From Pseudomonadota bacterium (GTDB lineage Bacteria > Pseudomonadota > Gammaproteobacteria > Burkholderiales > JABEVD01): a stretch of DNA of 64,000 nucleotides. Shown in pieces: positions 29,895 through 40,175 of this stretch (positions are counted from its first letter, which is position 1; every line of letters begins with the position of its first letter). The stretch is taken from the NCBI GenBank assembly GCA_021802545.1, contig JAJZRS010000006.1, forward strand, positions 73,308 to 137,307, read 5' to 3'. The notes under the pieces were generated by a model that had not been told where the DNA came from, did no database searches, and was given only the letters and a program-made list of their open reading frames with translations. The translations under genes and the position numbers were made by a program.

Positions 29895-31510
29895 ACCCTG
29901 AATCTTCCGACAACCCCCTTCAGGGAAGCGGCGAGCTGTTCCAGCCTGTTGGCGGAATGGGAAGTTTCCTCGATCGCAGCGCTGTTCTCTTCGGCCATTT
30001 GCGCGATTCTTTCCACGTTCTTCGAGATGCTGTTGCTCGCCATCCTCTGCTCGTTCACGGAATTGGCGATGTCTTCGACGCCCGAATTGGCCATGCTGAC
30101 CGAATCTTTCGCCCGTGAAAGCACATCGGCCACCTTGCCCATGCATTCTTCGCTTGCGGAAAGCGATTGCAGGCCGTCGCTGATCGATCTTTCCACGCGC
30201 ACCGATTGCCCGCTCAGGGACTGCGTGACGGAATCGATTTCGCTCGCCGATTGTGCGGATTTTTCGGCGAGTTTCCTGACTTCGTCGGCCACTACCGCGA
30301 AACCACGGCCCTGTTCGCCTGCACGTGCGGCTTCGATGGCAGCGTTGAGGGCGAGCAGGTTGGTCTGATCGGCGATGTCCCTGACCTGTCTGGTCATATC
30401 GGTGATGGCTTGCGTGGAGCTGACGAATTCGTTCACCTGCGTGGCTATTTCCTTCACGGAATCCCTGACCTTGGAAATTTCCTCCAGCATGTTCGAAAGG
30501 CTGTCGCTGCCCTGGTTGGTATGACTGAGTCCCTGGTGGGAAAGGTTCTTCACTTCTTCGGACGAATCCGCAACGGACGCGATGGCGACCGTGATTTCCT
30601 CGACGGCCGACGCGGTTGCCGAAGCCGCCTCCGATTGATCCCGCGTTCCATCCGCGACCTTGGATGCGGAAGCCGAAAGCTCGCTTGCTGCGTTCGAGAC
30701 TTCTTCTGCGTTCGACCTGATCTCCGTGACGAGGCTTTGCAGCCCCTGCATGAAGCGGTTGAAGGCATCGGAGGTCATCCCGATTTCATCGCGGCTGTGC
30801 ACGGGGATGCGCTTGGTCAGATCGCCGTTCCCGACAGCCAGTTCGTTCATGGAATGAGACAGTTCCTTGATGGATTTGACGATGTTGTTGATCAGCAGCA
30901 GCATGCCGATTGCGCCAAGAATGATTGCGACGACCGTTATCGCGATGGAAAGGGTGATGGTGCGCTTGACCTGACCCTCGATCGCCCTGCGCTTCACTTC
31001 GGATGACTGGTATTTGTCATCGATGAGCGATTCCAGATTTTTCCTGATCTTGCGCCATGCCGGCGTTTCGTTCTTGTTGAGCTCATCGACCGCTGCCATC
31101 TGATCGCTTGCGGCAAGGTCCTTGGCGTGCATTCTTGCGGCTGTCACTTTTTCCCAGAGGGGTTTTATTTCGTTGAGCACTTTCAGTTCTTCAGGATCGC
31201 CCGCAGAAAGTTCGATTGATTTTTCCAATGCATCAGAAAAGGCTTTCGAGGCTTTGTCGATGGTTTTCAAGGGAAGCGGGTCGGAAGGCTTGAGCACATA
31301 GTTCCTTTCGGCCTGGCCGGACAGCAAGCCGTTCTCGTACATCTTCGACAGGGATTTCAGCTTGACGAGGTCTTCGTTGACGAAGGCCTTGAATTGGGAA
31401 CCGAGATTTCCCAGGCTGACGAGGGCCACCGTCAAGGCAATGACAACCAGAAGGGTGGCGGAACCGTTGCCGATCAGCAGCTTGGTCCTGGTGCCGAGAT
31501 TCCTGAACAT
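29891..31510 (-). CDS. Methyl-accepting chemotaxis protein
   Basis: A 539-residue transmembrane chemoreceptor. One membrane helix lies at residues about 12-34, the periplasmic region (about 35-185) is predicted helical and fits a four-helix-bundle sensor, a second helix follows at about 187-210 ([17 protein letters not shown]), then HAMP (to about 262) and the cytoplasmic signalling coiled coil. The hairpin tip contains [19 protein letters not shown], and [19 protein letters not shown] is near the end. No CheR/CheB-binding pentapeptide is visible at the C terminus (VVGRFRV). GGAGG precedes the start. The AT-rich 152-base upstream gap holds a small dyad CCATAACCCTTATGG (31605-31619). Confidence 0.93.
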   Translation of the reverse strand: MFRNLGTRTKLLIGNGSATLLVVIALTVALVSLGNLGSQFKAFVNEDLVKLKSLSKMYENGLLSGQAERNYVLKPSDPLPLKTIDKASKAFSDALEKSIELSAGDPEELKVLNEIKPLWEKVTAARMHAKDLAASDQMAAVDELNKNETPAWRKIRKNLESLIDDKYQSSEVKRRAIEGQVKRTITLSIAITVVAIILGAIGMLLLINNIVKSIKELSHSMNELAVGNGDLTKRIPVHSRDEIGMTSDAFNRFMQGLQSLVTEIRSNAEEVSNAASELSASASKVADGTRDQSEAASATASAVEEITVAIASVADSSEEVKNLSHQGLSHTNQGSDSLSNMLEEISKVRDSVKEIATQVNEFVSSTQAITDMTRQVRDIADQTNLLALNAAIEAARAGEQGRGFAVVADEVRKLAEKSAQSASEIDSVTQSLSGQSVRVERSISDGLQSLSASEECMGKVADVLSRAKDSVSMANSGVEDIANSVNEQRMASNSISKNVERIAQMAEENSAAIEETSHSANRLEQLAASLKGVVGRFRV

Positions 31511-31662
31511 AAAGCCTCCAACTTTCTTATATATTTAATGTATTTCTTCTAATTCTTATATACGGCAAGCCGTTGGCAATTCTTGAATGAATCTGGCGCA
31601 AAAGCCATAACCCTTATGGATTACGGGTTTCTACCTCTTTAGTATATATTCAAACGCCTTAA

Positions 31663-32967
31663 TTATTTCTGGAGCAGCAGGATCTGGATATCCATGACGT
31701 TCGTTCCCGTCGGCCCTGTCTTGTAGTGACAGCGGATGCCCGACAAGGCTTCCAGCCTGGAAAAGAAACCATAAGAATCGTTGTTCTCAAGATAATCGCC
31801 GGGATCGATTCCAAAATCTTTCGCGATACGAGCCGTTCTTCCGTCAACGAATGCGCCCGCGGCATCGGTCGGACCATCCGCACCGTCTGTGCCGGCCGAG
31901 AGAAGCGCAATGCCTGCCTCGCCTTCTATTTCGATGCAAAATGCCAGGGCGAATTCCTGGTTCCGCCCGCCTTTGCCATCTCCCTTGACGCTTACAGTGG
32001 TTTCTCCGCCGCTGACAAGGCACAATTTTTTCCCAGATGAGCTGCTCTCGCGCGCTTTTGCGGCAAGATATTTCGCAGCTGTACGCGCTTCTCCATTTAG
32101 TCTGTCCGTGACGATTTTCGCATCGAACCCCAATAGCATCGCCTTTGTCCTGGCGGCCTCTAACGCCTGCCTGTTGCTTGCGACGATCACATGATTGGCG
32201 CTCGGCATGTCTTCCTTGAGCGTTTCAGGAATCTCCCCCTGGATGCCTTTCCTGAGATGGTCCAGGATGCGCTGCGACAATCCGTATTTTTCTGCGATAT
32301 CGAACGCGTCAAGAAAGGTGGAGTCATCCTTCGAGGTCGGGCCGGATGCAATGACGTCGATTTTGTCCCCGATCACGTCCGAGACGATAAAGGATATGAC
32401 CTGGGCTGGATAGGCCGCGCGTGCGAGCTGGCCACCCTTGATGCTTGAGATGTGCTTTCGCACAGCATTCGTTTCAGAGATGGAGGCGCCTGCATTCAGC
32501 AAACGAAATGTCGCCGCCTGCTTGTCTTCAAGCGACAAATCCGGGGCAGGCAAGGACAATAGCGCCGATGCGCCGCCCGACAGGAGGCAGATGATGAGCG
32601 TTCTTTCGTCAGCCGCCTTTGCCATGTCGAGAATTCGCCGGGTCGCCATCATTCCTGAGATGTCTGGAATGGGGTGCGATGCCTCCACCTGCTCGATATG
32701 AAGAAGCTTTTCGGCATGCCCTGTTTTGACGATGACGAGGCCGGCTGCGATCCTGGATCCGAGCAGCATTTCGATGGCCGCTGCCATCTTCGATGACGCC
32801 TTGCCTGCGCCGATCACGACGATGCGTTCGAAGGCATCCAGATCGTAATTCCGCCCTGGAACGACGAGCCTTCCATTTCCCATCCTGATGGCCGAAAGGA
32901 CCGCCTGCACGGGATCAACCGCGTCAAGTGCCGCACCGAAGATTTCCTCTAGGATGGCGTTCCGCAC
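31663..32967 (-). CDS. Glycerate 2-kinase (MOFRL family)
   Basis: Phosphorylates D-glycerate to 2-phosphoglycerate, linking hydroxypyruvate/glyoxylate metabolism to glycolysis. The 434-residue protein has an N-terminal DUF4147-type domain (VIGAGKASSKMA, LLSGGASALL, SNAVRKHIS-like ETNAVRKHISSIKGG) and a C-terminal MOFRL domain (LVSGGETTVSVKGDGKGGRNQEFAL, LLSAGTDGADGPTDAAGA; GPTGTNVMD near the end). The start is GTG 32967; no good ribosome site is seen, but conserved sequence begins immediately. No glyoxylate carboligase or tartronate reductase is next to it. Confidence 0.9.
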   Translation of the reverse strand: MRNAILEEIFGAALDAVDPVQAVLSAIRMGNGRLVVPGRNYDLDAFERIVVIGAGKASSKMAAAIEMLLGSRIAAGLVIVKTGHAEKLLHIEQVEASHPIPDISGMMATRRILDMAKAADERTLIICLLSGGASALLSLPAPDLSLEDKQAATFRLLNAGASISETNAVRKHISSIKGGQLARAAYPAQVISFIVSDVIGDKIDVIASGPTSKDDSTFLDAFDIAEKYGLSQRILDHLRKGIQGEIPETLKEDMPSANHVIVASNRQALEAARTKAMLLGFDAKIVTDRLNGEARTAAKYLAAKARESSSSGKKLCLVSGGETTVSVKGDGKGGRNQEFALAFCIEIEGEAGIALLSAGTDGADGPTDAAGAFVDGRTARIAKDFGIDPGDYLENNDSYGFFSRLEALSGIRCHYKTGPTGTNVMDIQILLLQK

Positions 32968-32978
32968 AAATATAAGGA

Positions 32979-33020
32979 TTGACTAATGTATAAAATTAAA
33001 CCATAATTTAAACATGGTTT
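32979..33020 (+). promoter_or_regulatory. Promoter with overlapping dyad upstream of the small membrane gene
   Basis: TTGACT (32979-32984), a 17-base spacer and CATAAT (33002-33007) form a good sigma-70 promoter. A dyad AAACCAT (32998-33004) / ATGGTTT (33014-33020) with a nine-base centre overlaps the -10 and the expected RNA start, as a repressor operator would. The site lies in the 80-base divergent gap with the glycerate kinase gene. Confidence 0.6.
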
Positions 33021-33047
33021 ATTCATTCGTCTTTGAAGGAGGAAATC

Positions 33048-33248
33048 ATGCACGGGCAAATCATGGCCGAACTCATCATGCCCTTCGGAATCGGGTTCTT
33101 TCTCGGCATCGTCCTGTTCCTGGTGCTCGAACGGATGGGATGCATCGACAAGTGGCTTGGGCTCGAGACGGTTACGCGGCAAGGAAAGGGTAATCTGTGT
33201 ACCCCTTTTCTTCGCCGGAATAAAGCCTCTCGTAATCTGGCGCATTGA
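33048..33248 (+). CDS. Small single-span membrane protein, unknown
   Basis: A 66-residue protein, MHGQIMAELIMPFGIGFF at the start, with one hydrophobic helix (residues about 8-28) and a polar C-terminal half with net positive charge. The family is not recognised. Support comes from GAAGGAGG five bases before ATG 33048 and a well-spaced promoter with a possible operator at 32979-33020. The last 77 bases overlap the end of the flavin oxidoreductase gene on the opposite strand, so the tail sequence is constrained by that gene and may be less meaningful. Confidence 0.6.
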   Translation: MHGQIMAELIMPFGIGFFLGIVLFLVLERMGCIDKWLGLETVTRQGKGNLCTPFLRRNKASRNLAH

Positions 33249-34251
33249 GGGATGCGCCGCGCCTGAAGCGCTCGACGAGATCGGGATTGGCCAGGAGCAG
33301 CCTGCCAAAGGCGATCGCGTCCGCTTTTCCTGAAGCGACTTCGCGGGCGGCGCTGTCGTAGTCGTACCCGTTGTTGAGTATCAGATTGCCTTTGTAGATT
33401 GCGCGCAGCCTGTCGTAATCGAAGGGAAGCCATTGATCCTGCGGCGCGCCCCCCGTGCCTTGGAGCAGATCGAGGAAGGCGAGATCGAATCGGTTGATCT
33501 CGTTCACGACGTACTCGAAAGTGCCCTGAGGATCTTCGTCCGAGATGTCGTTGAAGACGGTCACGGGCGAAAGCCTGATGCCGACCTTGCCGTTGCCTAT
33601 TTTCGAGCAGACGGAATCCAGCACTTCGAGCAGGAATCTTGCCCTGTTTTCGCGGCTTCCGCCGTATTCGTCGGTTCGCCTGTTCGTGGAAGAGCGCAGG
33701 AACTGGTCGAGCAGATAGCCGTTTCCGGCATGCACCTCGATTCCATCGAATCCGGCTTCCATCGCGTTTTCAGCGGCTTTTGCATAAGTCCCGGCCAGCG
33801 CCTTGATCTCAATCGTCTCCAGCGCTCTTGGGGTCACGTAATCCTTCATTCCGGAATAGGTGATCGCCTGGCCTTCCGGGCGGATTGCGGAGGGCGCGAC
33901 CGGAAGTGCGCCATTCGGCTGGAGGTCGGGATGGGATATGCGCCCGACATGCCAGAGCTGGATCGCGATTTTTCCACCCGCATCGTGCACCGCCTTCGTC
34001 ACCTTCTTCCAGCCTTCGATCTGCTCCCTGCTGTGGATGCCCGGGGTTCTGGGATAACCATGCCCCTCGGGGCAAATCGGCGATGCCTCTGTCAGGATCA
34101 GTCCGGCGCTCGACCTTTGGCCATAATATTCAGCGACGAGATCGGTCGGCGCGTTGCCCGCGCCAGCCCTGTTTCGCGTGAGCGAGGACATCACGATGCG
34201 GTTGGACAGCGCGATATCTCCGAGCTTGATGGGAGAGAACAGATCGGTCAT
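33172..34251 (-). CDS. Alkene reductase of the Old Yellow Enzyme family
   Basis: FMN-dependent NAD(P)H oxidoreductase that reduces activated C=C bonds or nitro compounds. The 359-residue TIM barrel starts LFSPIKLGDIALSNRIVMSS. The substrate-anchoring His-x-x-Asn pair is in VHAGNGYLLDQFLRSSTN, and the DEYGGSRENRARFLLEV motif is complete. FMN phosphate binding is suggested by LNNGYDYDSA and AIAFGRLLLANPDL. The physiological substrate is open. It is divergent from the HTH-ferredoxin-reductase gene with 106 bases between starts, which could place both under one redox-responsive control. Confidence 0.93.
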   Translation of the reverse strand: MTDLFSPIKLGDIALSNRIVMSSLTRNRAGAGNAPTDLVAEYYGQRSSAGLILTEASPICPEGHGYPRTPGIHSREQIEGWKKVTKAVHDAGGKIAIQLWHVGRISHPDLQPNGALPVAPSAIRPEGQAITYSGMKDYVTPRALETIEIKALAGTYAKAAENAMEAGFDGIEVHAGNGYLLDQFLRSSTNRRTDEYGGSRENRARFLLEVLDSVCSKIGNGKVGIRLSPVTVFNDISDEDPQGTFEYVVNEINRFDLAFLDLLQGTGGAPQDQWLPFDYDRLRAIYKGNLILNNGYDYDSAAREVASGKADAIAFGRLLLANPDLVERFRRGASLNAPDYERLYSGEEKGYTDYPFLAA

Positions 34252-34357
34252 TGAAGGCTCCTTATGGGTGTTTGCTTAGATTTATCACAGCAACATTGCA
34301 GATTCAAGGCGCTTGCGCGAATACGTCGCCATGCCTACACTTTCTTTGGAGGTGGAA

Positions 34358-35713
34358 ATGTCCCAGCTTCTGACTTTGTCCAGGGCGGCAAGACTCATCG
34401 GTGTGCCGAGGGGTACGCTGCAGCAATGCGTCAAGGATGGGAGGCTCGAATCCTTCGACGGCATGGTCTCGATAGAATCGCTGCGCGCAGCCTTCCCGGA
34501 AAGCCAGTTCGAAGAAGACCCGGTTTTCGAGCGCATAGCAAAAATCAAGGAAGAGGCATTCGGCAAGCGGGTCAGGGAGCGCGTTTTGCCCGACAGGGAG
34601 GTGCTCTCCGCAAGGCTTTACGAGCAAAGCAGGGAACTCGCCGACTTCAGGCTGCATCTCGAACGCTACCATGCCATCATCGTGGATACGATCGAAAAAT
34701 TGAAGGCCCTGCCGTCTCGCCCCGAAATCGACGATCTGGCAAAATGGCTGGATCATGAACTCGAGGAAGCGCTTGTGACCGAATCTCCGGATGAACTGGA
34801 TGCGCTGGAAGGCTATCTGCGCATCGTTTCTGCCCACGTGACGCTGCGCCCGAGCGGACGCGAGTATTTTGCGGAAGGGAACGACACGCTGCTGGAGGCC
34901 GCATTGAGGGCGGGACTCGCCCTCAACTACGGCTGCAGCAGCGGCAATTGCGGGCTGTGCAAGGCGAGGGTGGTTTCGGGCGAAACGAAAAGGGTGAGGC
35001 ACCACGACTACGTCTTCAGCGAAACGGAGAAGAGCATGGGCTACATCCTCACCTGTTCCCATGCAGCAGTGACGGATGTCGTGATCGAGGCGCTGGAGGC
35101 GAACCGGCCCGAAGACATTCCTGTCCAGGAAATCGAGACGAAGGTGAGGGCTGTGGAAACGCTGGGCAACGTCACGAGGCTCATGCTTCAGACGCCCAGG
35201 ACCAGCCGCCTGCGCTTCCTTGCAGGTCAAAGCGTGACGCTCGGCGAGCGCGACTATCCGATCGCAAGCTGCCCGTGCGACGACCGCAACCTCGAATTCC
35301 ATATCCCGCTGGACGATGCGCTTGCAGGGGCGCAGCGTGGCCAGTCTTTGATGCTGCACGGGCCTTTCGGCAATTTCGTGCTGCGCGAGGACACGGGCAG
35401 GCAACCCTGCTTCATCGTGTCGGGTACCGGGTTTGCGCCAGTCAAGAGCCTGATCGAGCATGCCATGGCGCTCGACGTGTATGCTTCGATCGCGCTCTTC
35501 AGGATCGGAGAGAATCGCTATCTCTCCAATCTTTGCCGGGCCTGGGAAGATGCGCTCGACAACTTCAGCTACGTAGAATTAAGCGATTTGGCGCGTCTTC
35601 CGGATATTTCCGACCGGGACGTATATGTTTCTGGCCCCGAGGATTTCCTGGAAAACGCAAGCGTCTTGCTGAGGGAGAAGGGTGTGCCGGAATCCCGGAT
35701 TTTCATCCCATGA
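34358..35713 (+). CDS. HTH-like domain fused to a [2Fe-2S] ferredoxin and FAD/NAD(P)H reductase
   Basis: A 451-residue three-part protein. Residues about 3-45 resemble an excisionase/MerR-type helix-turn-helix ([36 protein letters not shown]). A helical linker covers about 50-145. A plant-type ferredoxin domain follows with Cys193, Cys198, Cys201 and Cys233 (CX4CX2CX31[18 protein letters not shown]). The last ~210 residues are a ferredoxin-NADP reductase unit: FAD site near [10 protein letters not shown] and NAD site [16 protein letters not shown]. Related two-domain reductases serve oxygenases; the DNA-binding-like head is unusual. ATG 34358 follows TGGAGG by five bases. Its end overlaps mdh by 11 bases. 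Confidence 0.75.
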   Translation: MSQLLTLSRAARLIGVPRGTLQQCVKDGRLESFDGMVSIESLRAAFPESQFEEDPVFERIAKIKEEAFGKRVRERVLPDREVLSARLYEQSRELADFRLHLERYHAIIVDTIEKLKALPSRPEIDDLAKWLDHELEEALVTESPDELDALEGYLRIVSAHVTLRPSGREYFAEGNDTLLEAALRAGLALNYGCSSGNCGLCKARVVSGETKRVRHHDYVFSETEKSMGYILTCSHAAVTDVVIEALEANRPEDIPVQEIETKVRAVETLGNVTRLMLQTPRTSRLRFLAGQSVTLGERDYPIASCPCDDRNLEFHIPLDDALAGAQRGQSLMLHGPFGNFVLREDTGRQPCFIVSGTGFAPVKSLIEHAMALDVYASIALFRIGENRYLSNLCRAWEDALDNFSYVELSDLARLPDISDRDVYVSGPEDFLENASVLLREKGVPESRIFIP

Positions 35714-36686
35714 GATGCCTGACCTGGTCGCGCTCCCAGAGCAATTCCCTGTAGGATGCATCCATACGCTGCCTCATGAAGGGGGTGACCTCGAGCCCCT
35801 CGACGATCGAATATTGCCCTCCCTTGCATTGAACCGGGAACCCGTAGATCACGCCTTCCGGGATGTCGTAGCTGCCGTTCGAGCGAATACCCATGCTCAC
35901 CCAGTCATGCTCCGGCGTGCCGAGCAGCCAGTCCCTGACATGGCATATGGCGGCGTTCGCAGCGCTCCCGACCGAGCTCGCACCGCGCGCGTTCAGGATT
36001 TCGGTTCCCCTGTTCTGAACGCCTGGAATGAATTCCTTTTCCACCCAATCGCTGTCGTGGATGAACTGGTTCGCATTGATGCCGTCGACCACGGCATGAT
36101 AAAGATCGGGAAATTGCGCAGAGGAATGGTTTCCCCAGGCGATCGCCTTGCGCACATGGTTGACCGGCCGGCCCGCATGCGCGGCTATCCTGGAAAGCGC
36201 ACGATTGTGATCGAGACGCATCATCGAAGTGTAGTTTCCCGGATCGAGCCTTCTCGCGTGACTCGCCGCGATGAGCGCATTGGTGTTGGCCGGGTTGCCC
36301 ACGACCAGCACTTTCGCGTGCGTGGAGGCGACCTTGTCCAGCGCAATGCCCTGCGTCTTGAAGATTTCGCCGTTGACGGTCAAAAGATCGCTGCGTTCCA
36401 TGCCTACCGTCCTCGGACGGCTGCCGACCATGATGACGATATCGGCACCTGCAAAAGCATCTTCGGGGATGTCGGTCGCATGAACGCCTGAAAGAAGCGG
36501 AAAGGCGCAATCGTCGAGTTCCATCACCACCCCCTTGAGCGCGTTGAGCAACGGCGTGATTTCTAGGAGCTGGAGGATGACGGGCTGCCTGTAGCCGAGC
36601 ATGTCGCCGGATGCAATGCGGAAAAGAAGATTGTAGCCGATGTGGCCTGCGGCTCCGGTGACCGCGATTCTGACCGGTTGTCTCAT
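35703..36686 (-). CDS. mdh: Malate dehydrogenase
   Basis: NAD-dependent oxidation of malate to oxaloacetate in the TCA cycle. The 327-residue protein is of the cytosolic/Thermus-like MDH type: Rossmann motif [19 protein letters not shown], catalytic-loop residues [42 protein letters not shown] and the catalytic histidine in [14 protein letters not shown] 36686 after GTGGGGA is preferred over a TTG six codons upstream. It faces away from the sdh-gltA-suc operon with a 91-base divergent gap. Confidence 0.95.
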   Translation of the reverse strand: MRQPVRIAVTGAAGHIGYNLLFRIASGDMLGYRQPVILQLLEITPLLNALKGVVMELDDCAFPLLSGVHATDIPEDAFAGADIVIMVGSRPRTVGMERSDLLTVNGEIFKTQGIALDKVASTHAKVLVVGNPANTNALIAASHARRLDPGNYTSMMRLDHNRALSRIAAHAGRPVNHVRKAIAWGNHSSAQFPDLYHAVVDGINANQFIHDSDWVEKEFIPGVQNRGTEILNARGASSVGSAANAAICHVRDWLLGTPEHDWVSMGIRSNGSYDIPEGVIYGFPVQCKGGQYSIVEGLEVTPFMRQRMDASYRELLWERDQVRHLMG

Positions 36687-36777
36687 CGATTTCCCCACTT
36701 TCAATGCCTGTTGTAAAATGGTACACGCTTCAAGGCGCTTCTGGAATCGCCGCTATTCATCCATCGAAAGGTAAGGA

Positions 36778-37143
36778 ATGAAGCCCAGGTATCTCGACCT
36801 TTTCAGAATCAGGCTTCCCCTGCCGGGATTCGTGTCCATCCTGCACAGGGCAAGCGGCCTGCTCCTTTACTTGGCGATTCCCCTTACGCTTTATGGACTG
36901 GAGGCCAGCCTGAGTTCGAATCGAAAATTCGATGCATTGAGGCAAATGCTCGATTTTGAGCCTGCCAAGCTGATCGAGCTGCTGCTGCTTTGGGCCTTGC
37001 TGCATCACCTTTTTGCCGGAATCCGCTTCCTGCTGCTCGACCTGGGAATAGGCGCATCGCTCGGATCGGCCAGGACCGCGAGCAGATGGGTATTGGCGGC
37101 AAGCCTTCTGCTCACGCTCTATTCGGGATTCAGGCTATGGTGA
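36778..37143 (+). CDS. sdhC: Succinate dehydrogenase cytochrome b556 subunit
   Basis: Membrane anchor of complex II, binding haem b and quinone with SdhD. The 121-residue protein has three transmembrane helices. PLPGFVSILHRASGLLL holds the conserved quinone-site Ser/Arg region, and LLHHLFAGIRFLLLD contains the His-x3-Gly-Ile-Arg haem-ligand motif. AAGGTAAGG precedes the ATG. First gene of the sdhCDAB operon; overlaps sdhD by seven bases. Confidence 0.93.
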   Translation: MKPRYLDLFRIRLPLPGFVSILHRASGLLLYLAIPLTLYGLEASLSSNRKFDALRQMLDFEPAKLIELLLLWALLHHLFAGIRFLLLDLGIGASLGSARTASRWVLAASLLLTLYSGFRLW

Positions 37144-37484
37144 AAAGGACGGTATCCGGGGCGCATTACGGCATCGTGGGATGGCTCGTCCAGCGCGTTT
37201 CCGCCGCCTTCATGGCCGCCTTCATTCTTCTTTTCCTCGTCGTTCTGATTGCGCGCTCGCCATCCTCCTATGCTGACTGGAAGATGCTCATGTCGCAAGA
37301 ATGGATGAGGATCGGCATGCAGCTCTTTTATTTCGGCCTTTTTCTTCATGCATGGATAGGCATGCGCGACATCCTGATGGATTACGTTCATCCGACCGGA
37401 ATCCGGTTGGTGCTGCAGGTAGCGGTCATCCTTTCGCTGTCCGTGTATGCAATCTGGTCCGTGCGCATCCTTTGGGGAAACTGA
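37137..37484 (+). CDS. sdhD: Succinate dehydrogenase membrane anchor subunit
   Basis: Second membrane anchor of complex II. The 115-residue protein opens [20 protein letters not shown], typical of SdhD, and has three helices ([38 protein letters not shown] with the haem-region His and Asp-Tyr quinone motif; [17 protein letters not shown]). ATG 37137 overlaps the end of sdhC by seven bases; GTG 37140 is an alternative. Its TGA shares one base with the sdhA ATG. Confidence 0.92.
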   Translation: MVKRTVSGAHYGIVGWLVQRVSAAFMAAFILLFLVVLIARSPSSYADWKMLMSQEWMRIGMQLFYFGLFLHAWIGMRDILMDYVHPTGIRLVLQVAVILSLSVYAIWSVRILWGN

Positions 37485-39238
37485 TGGAGAAAAGGAAATT
37501 CGACGTTGCGATCATCGGGGCGGGCGGGGCCGGCATGCGCGCCGCGCTTCAGCTCTCCACCGCAGGATGCAATGTGGCGGTGCTCACCAAGGTTTTTCCG
37601 ACGAGATCGCATACCGTCGCAGCCCAAGGCGGCATCACCGCGGCGCTCGGCAACGTGACCGAGGACGACTGGCTCTGGCACATGTACGATACGGTCAAGG
37701 GATCCGATTATCTGGGCGACCAGGATGCCATCGAATACATGTGCAGGATGGGGCCTCAGGTCGTCTATGAAATGGAGCATTTCGGGCTTCCTTTTTCCAG
37801 GCTACAGAACGGCAAGATCTACCAGCGGCCTTTCGGCGGGCAATCGAGGAATTTCGGAGGCGACCAGGCGACGCGGACCTGTGCTGCAGCCGACCGGACA
37901 GGTCATGCGGTGCTGCATACGCTTTACCAGAAGAACATCCAGGCCAAGACGCATTTTTTCGTCGAATATATGGCGATCGATCTGGTCAGGGATGGCGAAG
38001 GGCGCGTGCTCGGCGTGATTGCGCTCGACATGGAAAAAGGGGAGCCGCTGCTTGTCGAAGCGAGAGCGACGCTGCTCGCCACGGGCGGGGCGGGGAGAAT
38101 CTTCCATGCCAGCACCAATGCCTTCATCAACACCGGGGACGGTCTCGGGATGGCTTCCCGCTCGGGGATTCCGCTCGAGGACATGGAATTCTGGCAATTC
38201 CACCCGACTGGGGTCGCGGGGGCGGGCATCCTGATCTCCGAGGGCGTGAGAGGAGAAGGGGGATATCTCGTCAACAGCGCAGGGGAGCGCTTCATGGAGC
38301 GCTATGCGCCGCACGCCAAGGATCTTGCAGGGCGCGACGTGGTGGCCAGAGCGATCGCGATCGAGATCCACGAAGGGCGGGGATGCGGCAAGAACAGGGA
38401 TCACGTGCTCCTGAAGCTCGATCACATCGGGCGCGAGGTGATTCTGGACAAGCTTCCCGGAATACGCGAGATTGCCATGAAATTCGCCCATGTGGATCCG
38501 CTGGATTCCCCGATTCCGGTCGTGCCCACCGCACATTACATGATGGGCGGCATTCCGACCCATTATCGTGGGCAGGTCGTTGTTCCTGCCAAAACTGGGC
38601 CTGAAGAGGCCGTCCAGGGGCTTTACGCGATAGGCGAATGCGCATGCGTTTCCGTGCACGGCGCGAATCGCCTGGGCGGCAATTCCCTGCTCGATCTGCT
38701 TGTTTTCGGACGGGCTGCGGCCGACCATATCGTCGAGTATCTGAAGGAGAATCCGACTTCTCCTCCTGTACCGAAAGGCGGGCTGGATCTCGCCCTCTCG
38801 AGACTCGCGAGATGGGAAAGACCGGACGGAGAAGAACGCGTGGCGGACATCTACAGGGACATGCAGAAAATCATGCAATCCCATTGCGGCGTATTCAGGC
38901 GGGCGGAAGTGCTCGAAGAAGGCCTTCAAAAGCTGCTCGAAGTGAGACAAAGGCTGGATCGTGCCGCGATTTCGGACCACAGCCGCGTGTTCAACACGGC
39001 GAGAATCGAGGCGCTGGAACTCGACAACCTGATGGAAGTCGCATTCGCCACGATACGCTCGGCCATCGAAAGAACGGAGAGCCGGGGCGCACATGCACGG
39101 GACGACCATCCCGAACGGGATGACGAGAATTGGCTCAAGCACACGCTCGCCTACAGTGACGGCACCATCGACTACAAGCCGGTCAGGCTGAAGCCTTTGT
39201 CCGTGCCTTCCTTTCCGCCCAAAACGCGTACCTATTGA
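37484..39238 (+). CDS. sdhA: Succinate dehydrogenase flavoprotein subunit
   Basis: Catalytic subunit oxidising succinate to fumarate with covalently bound FAD. The 584-residue protein shows the dinucleotide motif [14 protein letters not shown], the FAD-attachment histidine in [14 protein letters not shown], and active-site residues in [14 protein letters not shown] and [13 protein letters not shown]. [19 protein letters not shown] is complete. Start 37484 (TGATG with sdhD) is used although the frame stays open further upstream. Length is normal. Confidence 0.97.
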   Translation: MEKRKFDVAIIGAGGAGMRAALQLSTAGCNVAVLTKVFPTRSHTVAAQGGITAALGNVTEDDWLWHMYDTVKGSDYLGDQDAIEYMCRMGPQVVYEMEHFGLPFSRLQNGKIYQRPFGGQSRNFGGDQATRTCAAADRTGHAVLHTLYQKNIQAKTHFFVEYMAIDLVRDGEGRVLGVIALDMEKGEPLLVEARATLLATGGAGRIFHASTNAFINTGDGLGMASRSGIPLEDMEFWQFHPTGVAGAGILISEGVRGEGGYLVNSAGERFMERYAPHAKDLAGRDVVARAIAIEIHEGRGCGKNRDHVLLKLDHIGREVILDKLPGIREIAMKFAHVDPLDSPIPVVPTAHYMMGGIPTHYRGQVVVPAKTGPEEAVQGLYAIGECACVSVHGANRLGGNSLLDLLVFGRAAADHIVEYLKENPTSPPVPKGGLDLALSRLARWERPDGEERVADIYRDMQKIMQSHCGVFRRAEVLEEGLQKLLEVRQRLDRAAISDHSRVFNTARIEALELDNLMEVAFATIRSAIERTESRGAHARDDHPERDDENWLKHTLAYSDGTIDYKPVRLKPLSVPSFPPKTRTY

Positions 39239-39245
39239 GGACATC

Positions 39246-39941
39246 ATGCGCTTTTCCATTTACCGCTTCGATCCGGATGCCGACGCCAATCCCTACATGA
39301 AGGATTACGACGTTGAGCTGGAAGCCGGGGACAAGATGCTGCTGGATGCCCTGATCCTGATCAAGGCACAGGACGATTCGCTCTCCTTGAGAAAATCCTG
39401 CAGGGAAGGGGTGTGCGGGTCGGATGCGATGAACATCAACGGCAGGAACGGACTCGCCTGCATCACGCCACTGTCCGCTCTGAAGGAACCGATCGAATTG
39501 CTCCCCCTCCCGGGGCTCCCTGTGATCCGCGACCTCGTCGTCGACATGGAGCCTTTCTTCAGGCAATACCGCTCGATCAGGCCCTATCTCATCAACAACG
39601 ATCCGCCTCCCGAGACGGAGCGGCTTCAATCGCCAGAGGAGCGTGCCGAACTCGACGGCCTGTACGAATGCATCCTGTGCGCCTGCTGCACCACCGCATG
39701 CCCCTCATTCTGGTGGAATCCGGACAAATTCGTCGGACCTGCAGGCCTCCTTCAGGCCTGGCGCTTCATCTCGGACAGCCGCGATCAGGCGACATCGGAG
39801 CGGCTCGACGATCTCGAGGATCCCTACCGCCTGTTCCGCTGCCACAGCATCATGAATTGCGTCGATGTCTGTCCCAAGGAATTGAACCCTACCGAAGCGA
39901 TCGGAAAAATCAAGGCCATGATGGTCAGAAGGAAGATATGA
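39246..39941 (+). CDS. sdhB: Succinate dehydrogenase iron-sulfur subunit
   Basis: Electron-transfer subunit with [2Fe-2S], [4Fe-4S] and [3Fe-4S] clusters between FAD and quinone. The 231-residue protein has the ferredoxin ligands in SCREGVCGSDAMNINGRNGLAC, the [4Fe-4S] set in CILCACCTTACPSFWW, and the [3Fe-4S] set in CHSIMNCVDVCPKELNP. The middle cluster reads C-x2-C-x2-C-x3-C. TGAGGA lies before the ATG. It overlaps sdhE by four bases (ATGA). Confidence 0.97.
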   Translation: MRFSIYRFDPDADANPYMKDYDVELEAGDKMLLDALILIKAQDDSLSLRKSCREGVCGSDAMNINGRNGLACITPLSALKEPIELLPLPGLPVIRDLVVDMEPFFRQYRSIRPYLINNDPPPETERLQSPEERAELDGLYECILCACCTTACPSFWWNPDKFVGPAGLLQAWRFISDSRDQATSERLDDLEDPYRLFRCHSIMNCVDVCPKELNPTEAIGKIKAMMVRRKI

Positions 39942-40159
39942 GTGCGATACGCTGGCGGGCGAGGCGCGGCATGCTCGAGCTCGACATCCTGTTGTCCGGC
40001 TTCCTGGATCGACACGAGCACGCGCTCGATGACGATCAGATCGAGGCGCTCGAGCGCCTCTTGACATACCCTGATGCGGAACTCTGGGATATCATAGCGG
40101 GGAGGAGGGAGGTCGAAGAGGGCGAAAAGCGCCTCGTTGAACTCATCGGAACCAATTGA
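39938..40159 (+). CDS. sdhE: FAD assembly factor SdhE
   Basis: Small protein that promotes covalent flavinylation of SdhA. The 73-residue sequence contains the [17 protein letters not shown] motif (the RGxxE signature is essential in the family) and [14 protein letters not shown]. Its start overlaps the sdhB stop (ATGA), placing the maturation factor in the same operon as its client. It was also partly covered by a different frame, so the assignment rests on the motif. Confidence 0.95.
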   Translation: MSAIRWRARRGMLELDILLSGFLDRHEHALDDDQIEALERLLTYPDAELWDIIAGRREVEEGEKRLVELIGTN

Positions 40160-40175
40160 TCGGCAACTGAAAATC

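Noticed and set aside
37802-39259. 485-codon minus-strand frame opposite sdhA
   Set aside because: Shadow of sdhA; no independent evidence.
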